Shown: in pieces, positions 48,401 through 58,429 of the stretch | Numbering within the stretch: position 1 is the stretch's first letter | How the letters are laid out: the number at the start of each line of letters is the position of its first letter | Assembly (NCBI RefSeq): GCF_958979055.1 | Contig: NC_084887.1 | Span: 38,939,120-39,003,119, forward strand | Reading direction: 5' to 3' | DNA: 64,000 nucleotides | From: Alnus glutinosa | Taxonomy: Eukaryota; Streptophyta; Magnoliopsida; Fagales; Betulaceae | Position numbers and translations under genes: made by a program | The notes under the pieces: generated by a model | The model's database searches: none | Told to the model about the DNA's origin: nothing | What the model saw: the letters and a program-made list of their open reading frames with translations, nothing else

Positions 48401-51400
48401 GCTGGGCTTGTTAGGATGCTCATTCAAGCTTCCTTGAACATGCTCAGAAACAATATTAAGTGTTTCAGACATACAAAAAGTGGAGCTTGAATTTAAGCTC
48501 AATTTTTTCGCCCATCTCAATACCTTTGGCATGCTACTCTCCTTGACATGATCTCTCTTGCCAGCCAAATGTCTTTGGAAAATTTCGGAAACTAAAGAGT
48601 CTCAACCCAACATAGCAAAGTTGAATGCAGTAACACCTCAAAACAAAGAAATTTAACCTGTTTTTGCCTAAATATGGAAATGAGCGAAAACATTAACTTA
48701 AGGAAGTTTTTTAAACAAGCTTGTTAAATATACAAATCAATTAGCAAATCTAATCTCATGATCATTAGTAGAGAACAAATATGAAACCATGCAAAAGTCA
48801 ACTCAGGGACTGAGACACAATATAGGCAAGCAAACATTCCCAAACTCTTACATAAGATATGTACTCATCCTAAAAGTACCAAAGTTGAGAGCTATTCACC
48901 TTTTAAAACAAAATAAAATAAAATTTGGTACCAAAGTTGAGAGTTCAACTTGCCTGTGGGTGCAACAGGTGGATCATCAACCAAATTGGTAGCTGGAATG
49001 GGAAGATCCTCTTGACCACCAGTGATGTCCTCGCAAACCAACCTTAGCCAGCCAATAATACAAATTTAAGCACAATGTAAATTCACAATTCAGCAAAAAA
49101 AAAAAAAAAATCTCTGATTCGTTGATATTTTGCTCTTTACATACCCACGTATTTCTGAAACAGACTGAGGTACGCGCCCACGAGTAAAGTGAACCTGTAA
49201 CAAGAGTAAGACATTTTGAAGTAAAGAGTCATTAAAGGCTCATTGGCTCACCAAACAAGACTGATCAAAGTGATTATGGGACCCAAAGTTATCTAAAAAC
49301 AAGAAAGAGTACAATCAAACAAGATACATTGCATCCAAAGTTAACTAGATATCTGATTCATTATGGAAGGTCAACAATGTCATTGAAGACAACGTTAAAC
49401 TTCACCATAACAACTTGCTAAGAATAACGACCTAGTCTTCACCAAACTCCAAATAGAATGGTAGTAAAATACGTCACATGGCCAAGTCCACACTGTCAGA
49501 ACAGAATAGAATGAAATTAGTTGCTTAGAAATGGCTCTTCTAGTTCAAGTTCAAGAAGTCTCCTCCACAAAAAGCAATAGAGGTGGTTGCATACCTGATC
49601 AATTGTATCAAAAGAGAGCCCCCCAAGCAAAGCAACCCAAATATATAATTGATACATTTAACAATCATTAATCAAGTTTTAAAAAGTACACCTATAGATG
49701 GACCAATCGGAAGAATGGTTTAATTAAAATGGAGGAGCAAGGACTAGGAGGCCAAAGTTAATGTATAGATGTAGTTAGGAAGGATATGCCACCAAAGATA
49801 TATCTAGAAGTATAACAGTAGGTAGGCTTGAGAGGCCAAAAAGATTCATCTATTGGAGAAAAAATTAATGTCCCTGGCCCTACTTATTTGACAAAAAGGC
49901 GTGTAGCTCAAACAGCCAAGTAGCTGAGACGACAAACATTGTGGTATCACTTGGTTGATATACCCAATTTACGTTGACACATGTCTACAGCATCAGCTAA
50001 TTCTCTTACCAATGCCAGAAAACAAACAAGTAGCAAAAACTACAAATCCATCAGATTTTATTTTATTTTTTTAAAAAAAAAAACATTGCTTTTTGTAATT
50101 CTATTCAATAAAAGCGCAGAGGAGCACAACCCTTATACACGGGAAATATACAAGAGAGCCTCTAAATGGGACGAGAAGAGAATAAGTTTAAAAAGTTTAC
50201 ATAAGTAATATCATTCAAGCAATGATGGGACGCTATCCAAATATATAACATATTAAGCAAACGCTTCCGTAGCTCCACCATTGATGTCTCAACATCTTCA
50301 AAGAGCCGTGCATTCTGTTCCCGCCAAATTCACTACAATAAACACAAAGGAGCTAACTGCCAAACTTCTTTAGCACGACCATACCCAACTGACGCACCCC
50401 AACTAGTCAACAACTCCAACACCGTTCGTGGCATAACCCACTCTACCCCAAATAAGATAAGAATGTAAATCCAAAGTTCACGGGCGACTTCCAGTGAAGT
50501 AACAGATGATCAATAGACTCCCCATTCTTCTTACACATACAACACCACTCAATCACTACGACATTCCTCTTACGCAAGTTATCATGTGTCAAAAAAACAT
50601 TGTCAAACTCGGTTATTCAATTATCAAACATTGTCCTCAGGGTAAGAAGTTTCTCGGTCATTTTCAGAATCTCGAGTTTTCGAAATTTGAAATTTTAAAA
50701 TTGCGTACGTGGCACAAGTTGGGGGTTGGGTCTGATCTGGCTTTGGGTCGGGTGGTAAGGAAATTTCTGAACCAGTTTTTCGGGTCTGGGCTAGGTGGAA
50801 AACATTTTGGTTTTTGCGTGGCCTGATTTCTGCCGAAACCTAGAGTTCCCCGTCCGTGCTCGTCAAGTGCCACAGAGGTCGCAGGTCTGGCGTCTTCAAT
50901 TTGTTTTGGGTGCCCTCTACAGCCGGAGCGATTGTCGACACCACCTCTTGGTTTGTCTTCGCCGGAGGATGTCGACGGTCCTTCCCCTGGTCCTGTTCCG
51001 GTGTATCCTGGGCCAGAATATGCTTCTGTTCCGGCAACTTCTGGGCCAATGATCTTGCTGTTGACAGTTCCTGGGGCTATTTCTACGGCTTCTATGCTTC
51101 CAGAGGAGGACTCTCTTGAGGAGGTTCTTTACAACACCTGGCAAAGTGTTTTGTCTTGGGATTCAGGCCTCTCCCAATCCCAGGTTTTTAACGAAAATTA
51201 GGAGGCGGCTTGGAAGAAGGCTGATGAGCTTTGGGAGAGGGTGTGCACGATGTACCTAGTGTCTGAAGATCTCACAGTAAAAGGTACAGGGCGATCTGGG
51301 GCGAGATGATTGAAGGCTATAAGTGTGAAGCCAGTGAAGGGAAGGAGTGCGAAGGAAAGAGGGAGCTTCAAAATCTGCAAAGTTTCGTCAATTACAACGA

Positions 51401-54400
51401 CACTAAAGCTTCTTCTAGGTGTAGAAAAGACAATGCCCTCATGTTTTAGGGTTATTTGCCTTGGGGGTTTGTGGCTTGTTCCTTAGGAGCTCTGGGTTCT
51501 TTTGTGGGTTGTTTTATAGCTGTTTTTTCGGGGTCTTGTTCTAGCTTTTGGGGTTTTAGTTGGGTTTTCGTGGGTGAGCTTTGATTCTCCTTATGTCTAC
51601 TTCCATTGTACATAGGAGCGTCTTACGCTCTTTTTTTTCAATAAAATGTAACTTATCTAGAAAACAATATCAAAATAAATAAACAGAAATGCCCTCAATC
51701 AGCTTAAGAGCACTAGCAACTGCCTTCCTAAATCTCATTCTCTTTCCTAAATATAAGAAAAACTCCCAAAAAGCCCCCTGCAACAGACTCCCTTGGTGTT
51801 ACCTAAACCAAGGAGAACCCAAGGGAACGAAAAGTGTTACCCTATATCTTTGCTTCCCTTATCAATATTTTATTAAAAAAAAAACCTTTCTCTTTCCTTT
51901 CTTTCTTCTCTCTTCTCTCTTTCCCCTAGTATTTATTTGAAAGAATATTTAAGTGGCTTTCTCTTTCCTCTTTTTCTCATAGCATTTATTTGAAAAAATA
52001 TTTAAATGGTATAGAGAAAGGATAAAGAAAACTATTGTGAAGTTTATTTGAATAGAGAAGCAAAAAGTAGCTTAATTCCCTAAATTTAAGAAAAATCTAA
52101 GAGAAGTTAATACTAAAGCTCTTATATGCTTCATGTTTAGAGAGGAAATTGGCAATCCTAGAGTTCAAGTCAAAATCACGTGCGCATTTATAGCTTCTTT
52201 CTGGTGAGTTATGATTGGCTGAATCTCTCAATAAAGGACAAGAAGCTAAAATAACGAATGTAAAATAGTCAAGTCTGTCAAACAATGAAAGAAAACGTAA
52301 AAACCTGGTTAGTGGTCAATAGTGGCTGCCCTTCGAGCCGCCTTAGACGATACTTATATACTGTAAATCCAGAAAGACCCTTCTCCGCCCAGTACTTCAC
52401 AACCTGTAAATAGAAAAGCACATTGGATAGAAGAAATAGATAGTTCTAGCAAATTGTGCGCACTAAAAATTGGAAATTTCACAGATCACCAGAGTTTTAA
52501 GGAAGCCAAAGATATTGACAAATATTAGAATGAAATCAATGAGTATTTTCTAAAGACGTAATATTCTGGAAGTTTGGAGGTTGGCTCCTTAGTGTTTAAT
52601 GTGGCGTTTTTAGAGAGAGTGGAATGCAAGGAACTTCGAAGATAGAGACTTTGGTGGTAGAGCTGAAAAGGATTAGCTTCAATTCCCTTTGCACATGATA
52701 GTTTTCTTTTTTCTACTTTTTTTAATTGTCAACTATCTCATTGTATCTCTTATATTTAAAACCCAAAAATTGCAAAATCTATGTATTGTCTATGCAAGAA
52801 ACATAATTGGACAAAAAGATGCATAACCAAATGCTAGCTCTATTAAAGAGAAAGTTAAGATAAGCAATGCAAATTTATGCGGCGACAACGGTTTCAATCC
52901 CAAGTTATATAATGTACCAATGCATATTGGAATAGCAAAAGTAAATCCATTGTTGAATTATATTTGTTTTCATTGTTTAATTCTTCACATTAACCGCAAA
53001 TATATGGAACATTGATATGTTAAGCAAAGAAACTACTTAAAATCAAGAGTAAAATGACACAAATGCAAGATAGAGGTCAATGGGGACTTAATAAATAAAG
53101 TAAATTATACAAAATGTTTTAGAAAATCACCTTGTACAATCCATCGTACGTGTACACTTTACCAGTGTAACTGCTTTTAGATTCATGGCCACGAACGACT
53201 CTAACAGGCACATGTTGCTCCACACAGTTCTGCCATTGTGCACAGAGCAGGTACAAGTCCAGTAATATGATTTCAAATTCAGAAGGCATTCAACACACTC
53301 ACTTATTCTTGTGCTAAACTGATTCTTGCTCATAATATCACTTAGAGCTTCTGGCTAAAAGCAGAATGACTTCCCCCAAAAAATTAAAAATAAAAGCAGA
53401 ATGGATCAAAAACTAGTGAGAGTGTGTTGACCTAATCCACACACTCTCACTGGTCAATGTGACAATAATATCACTTTGAGCTTCTGGTTAAAAGGAGAAC
53501 GGATCAGAAAGTACCATTGCAGGTAACAATAGACAATGATTTTTTATTTTTTATTTACAAGTAACAATAGACAAAGGACTTAGGAGAGCTATAAAATACA
53601 CACCTTAAGCGCCAAATTTCCACGCTCCATCTTTTGGTCTTGGATCTGATGCTTCTTACCCGTTAAATCATGTCCACCTTGACCGGTATACACGACATCG
53701 TCAGCATTATCAAGGTCATCTTCATACATGCCGGACAAAACAATGGCAACTGCAAGCGGGAACGTGTAGTTCCTATACTCCTATTTAGGAAAAAAAAATC
53801 TTCCTCGTCAATTCTAATTTAATTCTGATGCCTAAGTGGAAGAACATTAAATTTCTCACTACATCAACAAGGAGAAAAACTGTTCAGTCAGGAGTAGCCT
53901 TTAATTATCCAATCCTCGGTTTACAGAAAAGCAGCATTAACACAGATAACATAACACGCATTAGGCTAGAACAAGAAAAACTTATACACCAAGAAAACTG
54001 TAAATAGCTTGGCCTTGTTTTCTTTTGATTGTTATATGCATACAATCAAGTTACATATCACTCGCACTAGTACTGTGGAACAGTTGAAACCAAGATCTCT
54101 AGTTCCCAAGGCAGAGCCTCAACTAACTATGCTATGTTTGCGGATGGTAAATAGCTTACCATTCCTAGATAGAATGCTCCTAAGAGGCAATAAAAAATTT
54201 AGGTACATAAACCATAACCCATTGAGAAGTGTAACGATTATGAGCTGCAAATTAGCTTGAGCAATATCATTTCACAAGGCTTTGAAAAACATAAAGGACA
54301 TTCCAGAACCACCTCGAATGAATACACTCTGTGACCACCAAACAAGAAAACAAAAAGTAATAAACTACTTATTTGTCCACGTGTTGACTGATAAAATTTC

Positions 54401-55255
54401 AGAAGAGTACTCCAACTAAATCAAAAATGAAAAATTACAGGAAGAAAATTTATTGGCTGCCAATTGATTGCATTCTCAGACATCCCTAACCAAGGAGCAA
54501 CATGAGTAAATTACCCCTTTACTGTAACTCTGCCCCATATAATCAATCCCGTTCAGCCAGTGACTGTGAAAACCAACAACAACCATTTCAGCCCGTGCAT
54601 AGAACTGATGTCCAACCTTAATACCTGTCATCAAGAGCACTTATCAACACCTCCTACTAAAGGTTTTTCACATTGAAAGTGCAGAAGTCATGATCAAAGA
54701 TTATAGGATGATAAACAAGTAAACTGATTCTAAAAGACATATAACCAAAAAAGCAATGTAAGACAAAGCAACCAACCTGGAATATCACCAATTCTTTTCT
54801 CCGGGTACAAGATTCCGTTTGTCTCCATCATCTGCCAGAGATCCATTTGGAATAAAAAGGGGTGAATTACATCAGAATGTTATAATTACAAACGTTTCAC
54901 AATCATATTCTCCACTACCAACACAATCCACTATTCCAAAATACTATAATATAACAATGACGGACACAAGAACTAATGTCATTGCAACATTATCATCACC
55001 ATCCTCAATACCATAGCATCACCATATTACTTTACATATTTCACACAAAGTAGATTAGTGCCTACTAGAAGAGCAAAAAGAAAAATTAAATTAACAGTAA
55101 TCAGAATGTTCAAACTACTATTTAGTAAGCTATGTAAGCATTTGCTTAAAACATTTAAGCAATCCAATCAAACGAATAAATAATTAAATAAATAATGGGT
55201 AAATCTGATACAAGAGGAAAAAATACGACATAAGTCCAAAGGGAAAATAACATAG

Positions 55256-55292
<37 letters not shown>

Positions 55293-56509
55293 CGAGTTTA
55301 GCAATCCAATAAGTGAAATGGAACTTATAATGAATTATTAGATGGTAAATTGCATATAGAAAGCTGTACCAAGATTCCATGAAAGAACCATTAACTCTTC
55401 GAATCTTGACTTGCCTTAGATACAGCCTTCAGATCAGGTCGCTTGGTCCTGGACTTTGTGTCTTCTGGTGCAGCCTGTATCTACACAATTTTATACGTTA
55501 ACATAGCATAGGAAAAACCATAGCAGATAGAGCATGACAATTACAATCCATAAAGCTTTAAATGCAACATTAGAGCAAAAAAGATGGAAATTATGCATAT
55601 CTCATTAAGAGCAATTTCTTATTTAAAACACCCTGATGATGCATCAAAAGCACTAAAAGCATGCGAGTGAAGCACACTAACCTTAGATTTTGAACCTCTA
55701 GATGCTTTGGACTTTTTCTCTTCTCGTGCAGCCCGTTTCTGTTCAGATTCGTTTGTTAAGCATAGTATAGGGAAAATCATAGCAGAGTATCGCAATGTAA
55801 AATCCATAAAGCTTCCAAATGCAACATTAGAGCAAAACGCATAAAAAATGTATACAATTCATATCTCATCAAGTACCCATTTCAGCATCCTGAAAAATGC
55901 ACGAAAAACATTTAGAAGCTAACCTTAGATTTTGAAGCTTTGGAGGCTTTCCCTTCCGCTTCCGCTTTTACTTTTCCACACCGTTTTTCCTCTTCCTACA
56001 TGCACAGTGAGAAACAAAAATGAATAAAACACAAATTAATTATCTACTCAGCTTGAATCGATGATGGCCGAAACAAAAGAGAACAGACTGACCTGCACGA
56101 AATGGAGATAGTGCTTGTTGAACACTCTCAGCGTCTCCTTCACCTTTGCATAGTCACTCTTCTCAAATGTACTCGCTGCACCATTCTCACCCACAGCCAT
56201 ATTTTCTGCTTCCAAGCTCCGATTCATCGGCTTGTCCCCTACCTCGAAACCCTGGGAGATCTTCTCCACCTCTCCGTGCCCATTTTTAACGGAAGCCCTC
56301 CTTGAGTAGCAATGTTTGATTCTTTTCCGTCTGCCTCCATCCCCTGCAACGACTGGCTGCTCATTTAGCAGCTCTACTCTCCGACGCACCTGGAGCTCCT
56401 TCTCGGCTCTCCGCTTATCCTTTATCCTAGCGCTCTCTCTTCTCGATAACTCAGTTTCTTCGAATTTTGTGCTATCCTTCACGCATTCCTGCGATTGCAA
56501 GGCCATCAT
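45406..56509 (-). CDS. SUVH4: Histone H3-K9 methyltransferase, SUVH4/KRYPTONITE-like
   Basis: Deposits H3K9 methylation and, in Arabidopsis, works with CMT3 to maintain CHG DNA methylation. Sixteen exons, 715 aa: 56509-56093, 55995-55924, 55738-55682, 55480-55415, 54831-54777, 54624-54515, 53780-53604, 53229-53131, 52403-52305, 49195-49146, 49042-48954, 47890-47731, 47588-47483, 47350-47168, 46640-46347, 45519-45406. The start MMALQSQE is the first ATG in frame. SRA domain about 205-370 ([21 protein letters not shown]), pre-SET cysteines about 440-515 ([11 protein letters not shown]), SET about 520-680 ([17 protein letters not shown]), post-[11 protein letters not shown] at the C-terminus. 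Wording fits SUVH4 better than SUVH1/5. It is longer than the Arabidopsis protein (624 aa), partly from extra N-terminal exons and a duplicated SET-region insert. Introns 4 and 11 use GC donors. The largest intron holds two LINE remnants. Confidence 0.95.
46523..46629 (-). repeat. In-frame 57-bp tandem duplication in the SUVH4 SET region
   Basis: The unit starting at 46523 recurs at 46580 with 50 identical bases. It encodes 19 residues (SSDRPDDLR and VPVPTII recur) inside exon 15, just before [12 protein letters not shown]. The near-perfect identity means it is recent, and its length keeps the frame. Confidence 0.95.
50240..50600 (-). mobile_element. LINE fragment: reverse-transcriptase C-terminal zinc-binding region
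   Basis: Minus-strand translation gives [20 protein letters not shown], then [37 protein letters not shown]. This is the zf-RVT region found at the end of plant L1-type LINE polyproteins (consensus CxxCxxxxEsxdHLxLHC). It has frame damage and no 3' tail. It lies in the large intron of the SUVH4-like gene, same strand as the gene. Confidence 0.72.
50650..51670 (+). mobile_element. Internally deleted LINE: ORF1 remnant joined to 3'UTR
   Basis: GC-richer than its surroundings. The plus strand gives long Pro/Ser/Gly-rich frames, then [20 protein letters not shown] (51345-51440), resembling the ORF1 end of plant L1 elements. This runs directly into a LINE-type 3'UTR and terminal TCTTACGCTC, a T-run and CAATAAAATGTAACTTATC, with no reverse-transcriptase region in between. 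It lies antisense in the SUVH4-like intron, head to head with the fragment at 50240-50600. Confidence 0.6.
55260..55288. repeat. Poly-A tract in a SUVH4 intron
   Basis: About 28 consecutive A residues on the plus strand (T-run in the SUVH4 transcript sense). No coding retroelement adjoins it. Confidence 0.8.
55415..55995 (-). repeat. Triplicated small exon and intron unit in SUVH4
   Basis: Exons 2 (72 nt), 3 (57 nt) and 4 (66 nt) are all phase 0-0 and encode Lys/Ser/Ala-rich peptides ending in SKSK, SKSK and AVSK. The flanking introns repeat too: AATGCAACATTAGAGCAAAA occurs at 55561-55580 and 55818-55837, each after CATAAAGCTT. CCTTAGATTTTGAA occurs at exon ends at 55681 and 55923. The unit length is about 240-260 bp. 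Confidence 0.85.
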
Positions 56510-56739
56510 CACAAGCAAACAAACCTAGAGAAATGAGAAATAGGTTTGGGAGAGAGAAGGGAGTTCGAAATTTGTTTAGGGCTTGGAGGTGAGAACTGAG
56601 AGCTGCGAGGGCTGAGAAGCTTCAAACTTGAAAGGCATTTAATGCTTCACAGCTTCAGTATATGCCAATTATTTTGCTATTTTTTCTTTTTTCTTTTTTT
56701 TCGAACTCCCGCTCTGTCTTTTCATCTCTCCCTCCCACC

Positions 56740-56770
<31 letters not shown>

Positions 56771-57662
56771 TCCCCCGAGCGAGAGAAAAGCAATTTTCTG
56801 AGCTCGGTGACCGTGTTGATGTGAAAGGAGGAAATACTCTGTTTGGTTTCTAAAATAAAAGCAATTCTCCAAGTCCAAGATGTCTTGAAATGGTTATCCG
56901 AAAACTAAAACATAAACATTTATCGCTGACAAAAAGAGTTTTCTGTATAAACTAGAATGCAATTTCCTATTAAATTTATGCTTTAAACAGAACAGCAAAA
57001 GTTTATTTTTTTTAATTTATTTATATAAATGCTATAAATATTTTCAAGTGCTTATTATCATTGAATACTACATGTATTTTTATTTGTTATTTTATTCAAT
57101 AATAATTTTTATTACCAAATCTATACAAGTGGGCACTTAAAAATGAACACTTGAAAATATAAGTAGCACTCCACATTTTTTTATTATTTTTTGTCTATAA
57201 CCCATAGGCAATTTGATACAATTTTTAAGGGAGTGTTATTTGCTTTTTGGTTATGATGTAATTATGGATGAAATTTTTTTTTACACGACTCATAAATTTG
57301 ACATTCAATTATGAGCAGAAATTTTCGTTAGGAAATTATTTACAATCGACATATGAAAATGACATATATCCTTTAAACATGTGAGAAGCACATATTTATT
57401 TTTATTAATGCTATTAAAAAAAATGTAAGAAGTACATGCTATTTAAATAACATATGATTCTCACATGTCAATAAACACATGTCAATCTTATACGTGGGTT
57501 GTAAAAAATTTTCTACAAATTGATTTGGAGGAAATTTTTGTCCTTAAATTAATAGGTTCGAATTTTGTACAGTTTAGTTGGGTCGGTTTATGAAACGGGC
57601 CAAAATTGGATCAACCTACTTAATCTATAAGTGACTCGTTTGACCCGTATAAACAAATTATT
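56510..57662. other. Promoter side of the SUVH4-like gene
   Basis: 5' flank of the minus-strand SUVH4-like gene. A CT tract (56736-56766, GA in the gene sense) and pyrimidine-rich sequence lie about 230 bases upstream of the start codon. Farther out the sequence is AT-rich with a small MITE (57030-57168), then borders the Gypsy LTR. No gene is seen. Confidence 0.6.
57030..57168. mobile_element. Small MITE
   Basis: TGCTATAAATATTTTCAAGT on the left pairs with the reverse complement of CACTTGAAAATATAAGTAGC on the right, over about 22 bases. The core is AT-rich and noncoding. Confidence 0.55.
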
Positions 57663-57946
57663 TGTTGATAAGATAACCTTCCCGAGTGGAAGTTGTCGGA
57701 TGCGACACTGCCGACAGAACCACCTTCCCGAGATCAGTGCCCGACAAGTGGTAGGTTAGGTGCTAGACAAGTGGTCGGTTAGGGTATTCCGATAACCCGT
57801 ATAAACAAATTATTTGTTGATAAGATAACCTTCCCGAGTGGAAGTTGTCGGATGCGACACTGCCGACAGAACCACCTTCCCGAGATCAGTGCCCGACAAG
57901 TGGTAGGTTAGGTGCTAGACAAGTGGTCGGTTAGGGTATTCCGATA
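57643..57946 (+). repeat. 152-bp tandem duplication across the LTR start
   Basis: Copy 1 is 57643-57794 and copy 2 is 57795-57946, apparently identical. Each contains 20 bases of AT-rich flank (ACCCGTATAAACAAATTATT) plus the first 132 bases of the LTR. An ACC microhomology sits at the junction. The duplication therefore arose after insertion of the element. Confidence 0.9.
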
Positions 57947-58368
57947 ACCGACAAGTGATAATGATGACAGTACAGATAAAGGAGATCGATTAGGTGGCTG
58001 AACCCCCGAAGATGCGGGATTTCCTGGATCGCCATACTCTAGCATTAAAGAGCCCACCTGCTCATCACTGTCAAGAGCACGCTTGGGACCTGTTCATGCG
58101 CAGGGAATCGCTGTTCCCTAAAAGCCGGGATATTCCCACCTAACCTCAAGAGGCAACCCCCTATAAATAGAAAGGTCCAGGTATTAAGTTTTGTTGGATA
58201 CAAGTTCTAAGTTCAATCTCTCTCTCTCTCTAAAAAATCCCTCATCTAACTTGGGCGTCGGAGGAGGACCACTGGGGAAACCCACTGTGTGTTCTTTGTA
58301 TTTGCAGGTCAATCGGATACTCTCACCTAAAGCAGGACTTACGTCACCGGCCGGAATCAGCATCAACA
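57663..58368 (+). repeat. 5' LTR of the Gypsy element
   Basis: Starts TGTTGATAAG and ends CATCAACA, so its ends are the inverted repeat TGTTGAT/ATCAACA. It is immediately followed by the primer-binding site. It is 706 bp including the 152-bp duplication (554 bp from the second start at 57815). Confidence 0.85.
58161..58170 (+). promoter_or_regulatory. LTR TATA box
   Basis: CTATAAATAG lies 208 bases before the LTR end, the expected place for the U3 promoter of the element. A CT-rich leader follows near 58217-58232. Confidence 0.7.
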
Positions 58369-58371
58369 GTT

Positions 58372-58388
58372 TGGCGCCGTCTGTGGGA
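58372..58388 (+). other. tRNA primer-binding site of the Gypsy element
   Basis: TGGCGCCGTCTGTGGGA begins three bases after the LTR end. TGGCGCCG is complementary to a tRNA 3' CGGCGCCA end. This form is common in plant Tat-type elements. Which tRNA is used is not determined. Confidence 0.8.
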
Positions 58389-58429
58389 ACTCGCTCTTTG
58401 CTCTGGCAAAGCTTGCTTGCGAATCCGGA

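Noticed and set aside
50795-51201. Overlapping plus- and minus-strand frames of 70-106 codons as a host gene
   Set aside because: They lie in the LINE remnant, and their Pro/Ser/Gly composition fits a decayed ORF1 rather than a host exon.
56642-56878. Frames around the CT repeat upstream of SUVH4
   Set aside because: Produced by a (CT)n microsatellite read as LSLSLS or REREREG.
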